Part shown: piece by piece, positions 34,850 through 42,890 of the stretch
How positions within the stretch are numbered: the first letter of the stretch is position 1
Layout of the letters: each line of letters starts with the position of its first letter
From: Pararcticibacter amylolyticus
GTDB lineage: Bacteria; Bacteroidota; Bacteroidia; Sphingobacteriales; Sphingobacteriaceae
Reading direction: 5' to 3'
Assembly: GCF_003130405.1 (NCBI RefSeq)
Contig: NZ_QEAS01000010.1
Location: 7,893 to 50,801 of the forward strand
DNA length: 42,909 bases
The notes under the pieces: generated by a model
Databases searched by the model: none
Seen by the model: only the letters and a program-made list of their open reading frames with translations
What the model was told of the DNA's origin: nothing
Made by a program: the position numbers and the translations under genes

Positions 34850-35479
34850 TTAGGTTCTCGCCTTATTGACAATCTTCTTGATCACATTATCAAGCTGGCC
34901 GGTACTTTCCTTTAATAAGGCAATAATGCTCCTGATGTCCTGATCATTACGCCCATGTTCCAGAATCTCAACCAGCCCTAATATATTTGCTAACGGTGCG
35001 CGGACAAGATGCGACTGGTAGAACGCGACTTCATCCAGTGCGTCCTCTTTCTTCTGTCTCTCTTCTTCTGCTAACGTTTTCCTTTTCAGTAATTCCGCCT
35101 CATATTTTTTCCGGTCTTCTACCTTATAGATGGTAGCATGAACGATAGGATCCTGCATTCCCGGATGCAAACAAGCTCTGGCGCTAAATAAACAGGCAAA
35201 GCCTGTCTTCTCTGTAATAATCTGAAAACTTATTTCTTTTGCTTCCTGCTCCACACGGAGCAGGGGATAAACAAATAACTGGTAATAAAGACGCCCGCCC
35301 CGGTCAAGCAGTTCAGTAAAATGTATCCCCCTTATCTCATGCTCAGTCACATCAAGCCAGCCAAGCAAGGTCTTGTTGGCATGAAGGATCCGCCCTCCTT
35401 TAAGGGCATAGGATACCAATCCGCAGGGCGACTGATGGTATAACTGCTTAAAATCTATGATTTCGTCGCCCTCACTCAT
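34850..35479 (-). CDS. PAS protein with a phosphoacceptor helix but no ATPase domain
   Basis: 209-residue soluble protein. Residues about 8-120 fold like a PAS domain (YHQSPCGLVSYALKGG, then ILHANKTLLGWLDVTEHEIRG split over 31-51, and a later beta sheet). A coiled coil (about 121-152) leads to a histidine-kinase dimerisation-like helix with His157 in SHLVRAPLANILG (156-168) and a second helix to the end. The kinase ATPase domain is absent and the stop codon is followed by another gene, so it is not a simple frameshift of a larger kinase. It starts 5 bp after an RsbQ-like hydrolase gene. In Bacillus, RsbQ acts on the PAS domain of RsbP, so this PAS is the likely partner. The output is unknown: it may be phosphorylated in trans or act by binding. 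Confidence 0.8.
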   Translation of the reverse strand: MSEGDEIIDFKQLYHQSPCGLVSYALKGGRILHANKTLLGWLDVTEHEIRGIHFTELLDRGGRLYYQLFVYPLLRVEQEAKEISFQIITEKTGFACLFSARACLHPGMQDPIVHATIYKVEDRKKYEAELLKRKTLAEEERQKKEDALDEVAFYQSHLVRAPLANILGLVEILEHGRNDQDIRSIIALLKESTGQLDNVIKKIVNKART

Positions 35480-35484
35480 CCTGA

Positions 35485-36285
35485 TTAATTTATTCCCAGA
35501 TATGCACTGATAGCCTCAACGGTTTCCTCGGGTGCACTCAGATGAGGACAGTGTCCGCTGGCATTCATAACGTAGAGTGTATTTCCAGGAGTATTCTTCT
35601 CAATATAATGCCCAACCGCAACTGGTGCCAGAATATCCTCAACACATTGGAGTGTCAGGCTCGGCACAACCACATTCTTGAGGTCCTTCCGGTTATCAGA
35701 AAGGAAAGTAACACGTGCAAACTCTCTGGCGATTTCCGGGTCCGTCGCACAGAAATTAGAATTGAGCTCTTCAGAAAGCTCAGGTTTTTCAGGATTTCCC
35801 ATGATAAGCGGCGCCATTGTGCCCGACCACCCCAGGTAGTTACTGTCCATCATATCCAAAAGAGCTTCCAGATCTTCCTTACTTATCCCTCCGGTATAAT
35901 CATCTTCATTTATATAACAGGGAGATGGTGTCACAAATATGAGGCTTTCAAAAAGTTCGGGGCGCATAATAGAAGCGCGGAGTCCGATCATGCTGCTTAC
36001 GGAATGTCCCACGAACACGGTAGCCTTTATATTCAGGGCGTCCAGGATCTCTATAATGTCTTTCGCATAGCCATCCAGCGAATTATATCTGACAGGATTG
36101 TAAGCATCCAGGTCAGATTGACCGGCGCCAACGTAATCAAACAGAACAAGACGGAAGCGGGTTTTGAATGCATTGATAAGGTACCGCCAAACATTCTGGT
36201 CACATCCAAAGCCATGAGCCAGAACCATTGTCCGGGTCCCTTCTCCGATCACCCTTACGTTATTTCTTTTAATTACATCGACCAT
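35485..36285 (-). CDS. RsbQ-like alpha/beta hydrolase
   Basis: 266 residues from the ATG at 36285; a TTG at 36312 would add nine residues but overlaps a promoter box and is not needed for homology. It is strikingly like Bacillus RsbQ: GFGCDQNVW, LFDYVGAGQSDL, YNSLDGYAKDI, VGHSVSSMIGLRASI, TPSPCYIN, FCATDPEIAREFA and SGHCPHLS. The catalytic triad is Ser95, Asp217 and His245. RsbQ and its plant relatives D14/KAI2 are small-ligand hydrolase-receptors. In Bacillus, RsbQ is required for the PAS phosphatase RsbP to sense energy stress. Here the next gene, 5 bp on, is a PAS protein, supporting the same partnership. No signal peptide, so cytoplasmic. Confidence 0.9.
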   Translation of the reverse strand: MVDVIKRNNVRVIGEGTRTMVLAHGFGCDQNVWRYLINAFKTRFRLVLFDYVGAGQSDLDAYNPVRYNSLDGYAKDIIEILDALNIKATVFVGHSVSSMIGLRASIMRPELFESLIFVTPSPCYINEDDYTGGISKEDLEALLDMMDSNYLGWSGTMAPLIMGNPEKPELSEELNSNFCATDPEIAREFARVTFLSDNRKDLKNVVVPSLTLQCVEDILAPVAVGHYIEKNTPGNTLYVMNASGHCPHLSAPEETVEAISAYLGIN

Positions 36286-36309
36286 AAAACCCGTCAGCTC
36301 AAATTGTAT

Positions 36310-36317
36310 CAAACGTA
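36310..36317 (-). promoter_or_regulatory. Likely -7 promoter element for the RsbQ-PAS-CutC unit
   Basis: TACGTTTG on the minus strand fits TAnnTTTG exactly and ends 24 bp before the ATG at 36285. No clear TTG lies 19-21 bp upstream. It sits in the 79-bp gap after the glycosylasparaginase gene and indicates that the three-gene unit has its own promoter. Confidence 0.5.
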
Positions 36318-36364
36318 TACGATAAAAGCTAACATAAGTTTTTTTTGTTATTTACGCAATTATT

Positions 36365-37387
36365 CTAGTAGTAGCTCCTACCCTTTATAATTAAATCCTG
36401 CTTATTAACATCACAAACCGCAAACGAAAATCCTTTCTGTATAGCGTAAGCTCCGTATTCGCCTTTTTTATTCAAAGCAAGAAAGCCTACCTGGATTTCT
36501 TTTGCTGTTTCAGGCTTTTTCCTGATAATCCTCATTACCGCCTCCTTACATGCTTCCTCTGGCCTATAGCCCTGCCGCATGAGTTCAACCACCAGAAAGC
36601 TGCCCACATTCCGGATCACTTCTTCCCCAACTCCCGTGGATGTCGCAGCGCCTACTTCGTTATCTACATAAAGGCCAGCACCTATAATTGGAGAATCTCC
36701 AACTCTCCCGCGCAGCTTAAACGCCATACCACTGGTTGTACAGGCTCCGGAGAGATTTCCTTTCGAGTCAAGTGCCAGCATACCGATCGTATCATGATTA
36801 TATTGATTACCAGGCAGTTTCCTCGGAGCGAATGATTTATTTTCGATATTGATAACAGGCTTGTACTGAGACGTTTTCAACCATTCTTTCCAGGCCTTTT
36901 CCGATTGGGGAGTGAGAAGATCTTCCTTCTTAAATCCCTGTTCAAGGGCAAATTGCAATGCACCTTCTCCTACCAGCATCACATGCGGTGTCTTCTCCAT
37001 CACCCTTCTGGCTACTGATATGGGATGAACGATGTGTTCAAGCGCAGCAACACTTCCGCAATTCCCCTTCTCATCCATGATGCAGGCATCCAGTGTAACT
37101 TTCCCATCCCGGTCCGGAAAGCCTCCGAGGCCTACTGTTTGATTCGCTGGATCTGCCTCCGGTACCCATACGCCCTGTTCAACTGCATCAAGAGACCGGC
37201 CTCCTTCTTTCAGCACTTTCCATGCCTCTGCATTAGCAGCAACGCCAAAGTCCCATGTTGAGATCACTATCGGACCACCTGATCCCATATTTTTAATACT
37301 CCTGGCCCCAGCCAGAAGATCTGCACCCGACAAAAGTGGAATCCCAAGCGCCGACAGCCCTATAAACTTCCTGCGGTTATATTTCAT
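36365..37387 (-). CDS. N4-(beta-N-acetylglucosaminyl)-L-asparaginase (aspartylglucosaminidase), exported
   Basis: Ntn-hydrolase that cuts the bond between GlcNAc and asparagine in glycoasparagines, the last step of N-glycoprotein breakdown. The 340 residues match the Elizabethkingia enzyme in length. The precursor self-cleaves before the nucleophile Thr200 in NHDTIGML; downstream GRVGDSPIIGAG (227-238) and the TSTG (249-252) segments bind substrate. The N terminus has a twin-arginine motif (R5-R6 in NRRKFIG) and hydrophobic run, so Tat export to the periplasm is likely. The start overlaps the stop of the preceding esterase-like gene by one base (TAATG), so it is translationally coupled to it. 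Plain asparaginase or isoaspartyl peptidase is less likely, given the residues around Thr200. Confidence 0.92.
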   Translation of the reverse strand: MKYNRRKFIGLSALGIPLLSGADLLAGARSIKNMGSGGPIVISTWDFGVAANAEAWKVLKEGGRSLDAVEQGVWVPEADPANQTVGLGGFPDRDGKVTLDACIMDEKGNCGSVAALEHIVHPISVARRVMEKTPHVMLVGEGALQFALEQGFKKEDLLTPQSEKAWKEWLKTSQYKPVINIENKSFAPRKLPGNQYNHDTIGMLALDSKGNLSGACTTSGMAFKLRGRVGDSPIIGAGLYVDNEVGAATSTGVGEEVIRNVGSFLVVELMRQGYRPEEACKEAVMRIIRKKPETAKEIQVGFLALNKKGEYGAYAIQKGFSFAVCDVNKQDLIIKGRSYY

Positions 37388-38559
37388 TATATATCTGTTA
37401 CCTTTCCGTTTACAATAACAATCTCAGCTGAAAATATAAGATCCGGATCTTTTCTCTCCCCTGCCGTTTTCCGGATAACAGAGGCCAGCCGTTTCAGCTT
37501 CCCCCGGAAGATCTCTTTTCCAAGGTAGTTCACTTTAACCGGCTTATCAAGATCAGTCATCTTATCATTTAACCGTACAACCAGTGTATCACTAGAACTC
37601 TGATCAATCCTGATTTCGTTACCATTTCGCGAGGCAACGATCAGCCCTCCTGTTTTAACACTTTTTTCCGGAACGAAAAGCCAGTAAAAGTCTGAATGAT
37701 GAACATCATCCTGCTTCCAGACAATCTTATCAGGCAAGGCATTTCTTCTGAATTCAGACATCCATTTTACAGCGACAGAATCCTCCCGGTTCATCCAGTG
37801 CCCCCGGCCTTCGTGTAATTGCACATGATGCCTGTATCCGCCGGGATCTGACGCACTTAAGCTATCGAGCATCACTGCCCACTTCCGGGCAATCCCATTC
37901 CGGTTGTAAGCACTGTCCAGTGCCCCCATATGAAGTGAAAACCCGATATTTCTTAACCCTAACGGGGATGTTTCGTTCGGATGTCCGGCCATCATCGAAG
38001 CCGCAGCCCAGCGATCTGCCATCCTAGGAGCAAGCTGGTAAACTCCGTCTCCTCCCGCAGAATATCCCATTAGATACACCTTGTTAGGATTTACATCCTG
38101 AAAGGCCATCGCAGCCTCTATCACCCTGTCAAATAAAGTGTCGATATGAGCCTCATGCCACAAATTCCATGTGTTGGTCGGCGCCCGCGGAGCCAGATAT
38201 ACACCTTCCGCTGGTGAATAAAGCTTAATCTGGTTATTCCATTGCTGATCGTTCAGCTCTTTTGTCGCATTTCCTCCTCCGTGCATAGATATATACAGGC
38301 TCCTTCCATCAGCAGGTTTTTCTCCCGATATCCTGTACTTAAATTTCATAATGCGGGCGCCTGACCGGATTTCTCCTGCCTCCCATTCCTGCTTCAGTTG
38401 AGTCCTGATCTCTTTCAGGCAATCCAGCCACACAGACTGACTGATTTCCTCAGCTTGTTTTCTGCTTAAAGCTTTTTCAGGCATCTTCTTCTGACCATAC
38501 ACGAATGAAGATAATCCGATCAGAACTATCCCTAATACCGCTATTTTGATATGATTCAT
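37387..38559 (-). CDS. Secreted alpha/beta hydrolase, esterase-like
   Basis: 390 residues from the ATG at 38559, chosen over the ATG at 38601 because a clean signal peptide (about 1-22, ending SSFVYGQ) starts there and the gene then follows the previous stop by 4 bp instead of overlapping it. The serine-hydrolase core has the oxyanion region SMHGGGNAT, a LAPRAPTNTWNLW segment, nucleophile Ser167 in GYSAGG and His in GRGHWMN. The C-terminal ~110 residues are a small beta domain. It resembles the core of the preceding 818-residue protein, so the two look like diverged paralogues. Substrate unknown: deacetylation of sugars or peptide cleavage are both possible. Confidence 0.78.
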   Translation of the reverse strand: MNHIKIAVLGIVLIGLSSFVYGQKKMPEKALSRKQAEEISQSVWLDCLKEIRTQLKQEWEAGEIRSGARIMKFKYRISGEKPADGRSLYISMHGGGNATKELNDQQWNNQIKLYSPAEGVYLAPRAPTNTWNLWHEAHIDTLFDRVIEAAMAFQDVNPNKVYLMGYSAGGDGVYQLAPRMADRWAAASMMAGHPNETSPLGLRNIGFSLHMGALDSAYNRNGIARKWAVMLDSLSASDPGGYRHHVQLHEGRGHWMNREDSVAVKWMSEFRRNALPDKIVWKQDDVHHSDFYWLFVPEKSVKTGGLIVASRNGNEIRIDQSSSDTLVVRLNDKMTDLDKPVKVNYLGKEIFRGKLKRLASVIRKTAGERKDPDLIFSAEIVIVNGKVTDI

Positions 38560-38563
38560 AGAA

Positions 38564-41020
38564 TTAATTAAACACTGCATCCTCGCCAAGAGCCCATTCA
38601 TTGTTATAAAAACCGGCTGCTTTTACTCCTTTGCCTCCGGTTGAAAGCATATCCAGTGAAAAGATCATGAAATCCGGAAACCCGCTCGCACCGGCGAAAT
38701 ATTGGTTAGCCTCCGCCGCTTTCATACCTTTCAAGCCGCTGCCCCCTATAACAGCGACTGAATTCGCATTTGTATCCTTTAGCGGCCAGATAAAATAAGT
38801 CCCCAGATCATCTCCGCTCCATTCACGACTTCCGGCCTTCACCGAATTTCTCGAAACCTGCACCGGGCATCCCTTCAGAAGCCTGTTGTAGGCACCATTG
38901 GTCGAAGCATTTCCATAAATGATCACATTGCGCCCGGCATATCTGCTTTCAGAATAGTCTTTATCGGCAATCACATCAACAGCTCCGTTTCCGCGGTAAT
39001 ACCAGGCCTCAGCATCATAACGGGCTTTATTGATACTCCATTCATTTTCCTCCCTGCTGCCTCTGGTCCCGTAAACGAAGATCATTTTTTTACTGAAAGG
39101 TTCCTTAAAAGTTCCGTAACGGTGAGGGCCTTTCTCACTGAGAGAGGCAGCAGCACTGATAGCCCAGCTATTCCCGCTTTTACGAAGAACCAGGGTATCT
39201 GTGCTTCCCTTTGCTGTATAGGTCAATGCATTAAGAGAATCAAGTACTACGGTAACCTTCTTCCCGGATCCAAAATCAGAAAGTGCCAGTTTAAGTACCC
39301 TCACGTTAACAGTAGAACCGTTTATCACGCCCGCACTTTTATCTCTCTTCAGAATAAGCCTGCTGTATTCAAGTGGGTGTTCCTGCTGAACAACAGACGC
39401 CCAGCGATAGGTTGAACTGATGCCCGGACTGGCAGTCTTAAAATCGATTATGTTCACAGCTGTATCCGCAAGCCTCTTATGCCATTTAAAGAACTCAAAC
39501 AAAGGTTTCCAGTCCACACTCTCACTGCCGTACCAGTGACTCCCGCCGGGGTATTCGTAATAGCTGAAATCCGGATGAAACTCAGCCAGGATCTTCTTCA
39601 TCTGCCGCGCATAATCTACAGACACAACGGGATCAGCATCCCCATGATTAATATAGACTCCAAAAGGTTTATAATTGGTAGCCAGGGCCGGGACATCACT
39701 TTGATTGCTGGATCTTAGTAATACTTGTTCGATAGCAGAAGCTCCCTGATCGGGGATCAGGCCATCAGCCGAACCATATCCCTTTAATGTGGGATATCCG
39801 GCACAAGGAGCTATGGAAGCCCAGTTACCAGGATAGGTCGCTCCGAGGAACCAGGTGCCGTGCCCGCCCATAGAATGCCCTGTGAGATAAACCCTGTCAG
39901 GATCCGGATCAAATCTGCTCCTGGCAATATTCAATACTTCAAGCGCATCAAGCCGTCCCCAGTCTTCCCAGTTAAAACCCCGGGGTCTGCGGTTTGTCGG
40001 AGCAACCAGAGTGCCCCAGTCTTTTGCCTGGTAAGCCTTCGCCTGACCAATGGCTTCAACTCCTGCTCCATGAACAGAGAAAAACAAGGACGATCCTTTA
40101 ACCACACCGCCTGCCTGGGGAGATACAGCATAGTATTGAAGACTTCCGTCTATGCCGCTTTCAAAGGTGCTCATATATTTATCCGTGGAAGACACACATT
40201 CCAGTTCCACTTTATTATCATCTATAACTTTACCATCCCGTAATAATTCAATCCTGCACAAAACCTTGCCTGTTGACTGTACGTTCCCTGCATCAAACGA
40301 GAATGCAACCTTCCTGCTCATCATACCGCTCACCGCCGGCAGCCTGCTTAACACTTCACTACCGGCAACGGTTGTCCGGATTGACAGGTCTTTTAAATCA
40401 CTGCTCCCCGTATTAATTACCACCACTGCCGCCTTCAGATTTTTATTACCAGCTCCCTGGATGATATTCGAAACCGTAGGATCTTCCACATTCAGCATTA
40501 TCTGCTTTGATGGAAATAAAAGACGTGCCGAGGAATATTGCCCTCTCACATAAAACTCATTCGTCCCTTTCTTTAACTGAACAGGAATGTACATCCAGCC
40601 AGACTGGTAAGGATCGCCGAAATGGATAGCCCCATTCACATAGACCGCGTTATTCCCCTGAACGTTCAACAAAGCTACCTTTGGCCCATCGGAAGGATAA
40701 GTTAGATACAGATATCCATTTCCCCAGTATCCGGCACCACCGAACCTTCCTGCCGAATCAGCAACACTTTTCTCCCATTTCATCACCGTCCCATCGCCAT
40801 CACTGCCAAATATCCCTCCTTCAACGGGAGCCTTCAAAGTCCCCCGGTACATTTGCACAGCAAGCGCATCCGAATACAATGCTTCCCGTCCATACCTGTG
40901 TACCTTCTTCAGAATCAGCCCCTCTTTAAACTGGTACACGGACTGCGCCTGTGCAATCCCCGGGATTAACAAGGCAAGCAGGGACATAGCTATCCCGGAT
41001 TTAAAAAAATCTATATTCAT
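38564..41020 (-). CDS. Large secreted alpha/beta hydrolase with N-terminal beta domains
   Basis: 818 residues with a signal peptide (about 1-26, ending IAQAQ). The first ~300 residues are beta-rich, including a jelly-roll-like part (GNNAVYVNGAIHFGDPYQSG, 122-141) that could bind sugar. A serine hydrolase domain (about 310-520) has HGAG oxyanion residues (317-320), nucleophile Ser383 in GHSMGGHGTW, an acid in HGDADPVV (459-466) and His495 in GGSHWYG. A C-terminal ~300-residue beta region follows. It is like prolyl-oligopeptidase-family or PHB-depolymerase-type esterases, but the specificity is open. It lies 4 bp before the second hydrolase and 157 bp after GH20. Confidence 0.78.
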   Translation of the reverse strand: MNIDFFKSGIAMSLLALLIPGIAQAQSVYQFKEGLILKKVHRYGREALYSDALAVQMYRGTLKAPVEGGIFGSDGDGTVMKWEKSVADSAGRFGGAGYWGNGYLYLTYPSDGPKVALLNVQGNNAVYVNGAIHFGDPYQSGWMYIPVQLKKGTNEFYVRGQYSSARLLFPSKQIMLNVEDPTVSNIIQGAGNKNLKAAVVVINTGSSDLKDLSIRTTVAGSEVLSRLPAVSGMMSRKVAFSFDAGNVQSTGKVLCRIELLRDGKVIDDNKVELECVSSTDKYMSTFESGIDGSLQYYAVSPQAGGVVKGSSLFFSVHGAGVEAIGQAKAYQAKDWGTLVAPTNRRPRGFNWEDWGRLDALEVLNIARSRFDPDPDRVYLTGHSMGGHGTWFLGATYPGNWASIAPCAGYPTLKGYGSADGLIPDQGASAIEQVLLRSSNQSDVPALATNYKPFGVYINHGDADPVVSVDYARQMKKILAEFHPDFSYYEYPGGSHWYGSESVDWKPLFEFFKWHKRLADTAVNIIDFKTASPGISSTYRWASVVQQEHPLEYSRLILKRDKSAGVINGSTVNVRVLKLALSDFGSGKKVTVVLDSLNALTYTAKGSTDTLVLRKSGNSWAISAAASLSEKGPHRYGTFKEPFSKKMIFVYGTRGSREENEWSINKARYDAEAWYYRGNGAVDVIADKDYSESRYAGRNVIIYGNASTNGAYNRLLKGCPVQVSRNSVKAGSREWSGDDLGTYFIWPLKDTNANSVAVIGGSGLKGMKAAEANQYFAGASGFPDFMIFSLDMLSTGGKGVKAAGFYNNEWALGEDAVFN

Positions 41021-41031
41021 TGTTTGTTAGC

Positions 41032-41073
41032 GATCAGTTTTGAGCCTTTGGCAATCGGCTATCATCCTCCTGC
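41032..41073 (+). repeat. Degenerate 7-bp period repeat, ATCRGC type (copy 1)
   Basis: Six consecutive heptamers in phase just upstream of the 818-residue hydrolase gene, best unit AATCGGC (41053-41059). Units share the form n-A/T-T-C/T-R-G-C with one to three changes. Confidence 0.55.
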
Positions 41074-41119
41074 TTACGTCTTACTTTCAATTGCACCTTT
41101 ATGCAGAAAATGATTAAGT

Positions 41120-41147
41120 TGTCAGCAATCGGCTGTCAGCTCCTGCC
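41120..41147 (+). repeat. Degenerate 7-bp period repeat, ATCRGC type (copy 2)
   Basis: Three clear heptamers in phase (TGTCAGC at 41120-41126, AATCGGC, then TGTCAGC again) followed by a decayed unit. It lies in the same 157-bp gap as copy 1, between GH20 and the large hydrolase. Confidence 0.6.
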
Positions 41148-41177
41148 TGCCACTCAACTTCAGTATTGTAAGTCGCC

Positions 41178-42812
41178 TTACATCTCTGTCACCACGGGAC
41201 CATAATGGGCCTTCCATAGATCGTATCTTTTAAGCTGTTCACGCAGTCTCGGTTCAAAGTCATTCCAGTCACGTGTTTGCTTCGGGCTCCATAAGACCTC
41301 ACTTAAAGCGCTCATCCTTGGAAACACCTGGTACTCTACCTTAGATGGATACTCCATATATTCAGACCAAACGTTTGCCTGTGCTCCCATTACATACTTT
41401 GATTCTGCTGCCGACAATTGCCGGGGGACAGGCTCGTAAGAATACACCTTTCTTACTGTCGTATATCCACCAATAGTCAGTGAATCATCCTGCTTCACCT
41501 GGGAATGATCAAAATAAACGTGGCTTCCCGGCGTCATAATAACGTAGTGACTTTGTTTAGCCGCTGCAATTCCGCCTTCCTCGCCTCTCCAGCTCATTAC
41601 CATGGCATTCGGAGCCAACCCACCTTCAAGAATCTCATCCCATCCGATAATGGTTCTTCCCTTGTTGTTGATATATTTCTCCATCCTTTGGATAAAATAG
41701 CTCTGAAGCTCATGCTCATCCTTTAAGCCCTTTTCCTTCATGAGCTGCTGGCAAAACTCCGAACGTTTCCAGTTATCTTTCGGACATTCATCACCACCGA
41801 TGTGTATATATTTTGAAGGGAATAGATTAACAACTTCATCAATCACGTCCTGCAAAAAAGCAAATGTCTTTTCTGTCGGGACAAACACGTCCTCAAACAC
41901 CCCCCAGGTTTGCTGAACATGCTTCCTTGTGGTGTCACCCGCCCATACTGTCTTCGGAGGAAACTTCGTAGATTCATTTGGAAAACAACTTAGCTCCGGG
42001 TAAGCCGCGATAGCTGCTGATGCATGTCCCGGCATCTCGATCTCCGGCACAACTGTTATGTAACGCTTAGCTGCATAATTCACTATTTCCTTCACCTCTT
42101 CCTGCGTATAAAACCCTCCGTAACGTTTATTATCGTTGCCGGTCCCGGGGAAATGCCCGATGACCGTTCCATTGCGGTATCCCCCAACCTGTGTCAGCTT
42201 AGGATACTTCTTGATTTCAATCCTCCAGCCCTGATCATCAGTAAGATGCCAGTGGAAATAATTGAACTTATGGAGAGCCAGATAATCTATATACTTCTTC
42301 ACAAAGGAAACAGGAAAGAAATGACGCGCTACATCCAGGTGCATCCCCCTGTATGAAAAACGCGGGGCGTCATTAACCGTAACAAACGGAACACTCAGGG
42401 AAGTGCTTTTCGCAGACGGCAGAAGCTGAATTAAAGTTTGTACCCCGTAAAACACTCCCGCAGCATCATTTCCCCGAATTCTCACCCCCTTTTTATCTAC
42501 ACTCAATGAATAAGATCCACTGGTTTGATTTCCGTCTTTCTTGATACTCAAATGGACACCAACTGCCCCGCTCTTCTCCACCCGGCTTTTAAGCAGGAAC
42601 CCATAATACTGCACCAGGTAATCATTCAGAAAATCCGCTGAACTCTGCAATGCCGCTTCAGCGACCGTTACCGGCGTCTTCGCATTAATTGTTAAACTCT
42701 GTCCCCCATCTGCCATTACCATATTAACCGGCTTTGGAATGATACTTACCTGCGCAAATCCGCTAAAGAAAAACGTCTGCATAAGAATAACAAAAAGTGT
42801 ATTTTTTTTCAT
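41178..42812 (-). CDS. Beta-N-acetylhexosaminidase, glycoside hydrolase family 20, secreted
   Basis: Exo-hexosaminidase using substrate-assisted catalysis, 544 residues. A signal peptide spans about 1-20 (ending FSGFAQ). The GH20b-type N-terminal domain covers about 22-150. The TIM barrel has YRGMHLDVARHF (154-165), HWHLTDDQGWR (187-197), PEIEMPGH (256-263) and the catalytic pair Asp341-Glu342 in HIGGDECPK, then WDE near 393 and late barrel residues lined with Trp. It would remove terminal GlcNAc or GalNAc from N-glycan antennae or core. It is upstream of two hydrolases and the glycosylasparaginase, and is flanked on both sides by 7-bp period repeats. Confidence 0.95.
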   Translation of the reverse strand: MKKNTLFVILMQTFFFSGFAQVSIIPKPVNMVMADGGQSLTINAKTPVTVAEAALQSSADFLNDYLVQYYGFLLKSRVEKSGAVGVHLSIKKDGNQTSGSYSLSVDKKGVRIRGNDAAGVFYGVQTLIQLLPSAKSTSLSVPFVTVNDAPRFSYRGMHLDVARHFFPVSFVKKYIDYLALHKFNYFHWHLTDDQGWRIEIKKYPKLTQVGGYRNGTVIGHFPGTGNDNKRYGGFYTQEEVKEIVNYAAKRYITVVPEIEMPGHASAAIAAYPELSCFPNESTKFPPKTVWAGDTTRKHVQQTWGVFEDVFVPTEKTFAFLQDVIDEVVNLFPSKYIHIGGDECPKDNWKRSEFCQQLMKEKGLKDEHELQSYFIQRMEKYINNKGRTIIGWDEILEGGLAPNAMVMSWRGEEGGIAAAKQSHYVIMTPGSHVYFDHSQVKQDDSLTIGGYTTVRKVYSYEPVPRQLSAAESKYVMGAQANVWSEYMEYPSKVEYQVFPRMSALSEVLWSPKQTRDWNDFEPRLREQLKRYDLWKAHYGPVVTEM

Positions 42813-42822
42813 AATTATTGGT

Positions 42823-42890
42823 TATCGGCAATTGGCCATTAGCAGTCAGCTTATTATTTGGCTAGCAGCATTCAGCCATCGGCCATCAGC
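42823..42890 (+). repeat. Degenerate 7-bp period repeat, ATCRGC type (copy 3)
   Basis: About nine heptamers just upstream of the GH20 gene with one phase break near 42858-42862. Units include TATCGGC (42823-42829), AGTCAGC (42844-42850), CATCGGC (42877-42883) and CATCAGC (42884-42890). It is the longest copy of the family in the window and may continue beyond 42909. Confidence 0.65.

Noticed and set aside
34850-35479. PAS protein as a frameshifted or truncated histidine kinase
   Set aside because: The downstream DNA encodes complete CutC within 26 bp, and no HATPase motifs appear in any frame nearby.
36286-36312. Longer RsbQ-like protein from a TTG at 36312
   Set aside because: The extra nine residues have no counterpart in RsbQ, and the codon lies inside the TACGTTTG promoter box; the ATG at 36285 aligns with the Bacillus start.
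38560-38601. Longer start for the second alpha/beta hydrolase at 38601
   Set aside because: It would overlap the preceding gene by 38 bp and place 14 residues before a signal peptide that starts cleanly at the ATG at 38559.
41032-42890. The heptamer arrays as a CRISPR array or attachment site
   Set aside because: Units are 7 bp, decayed and adjacent without spacers, with no cas genes or integrase nearby.
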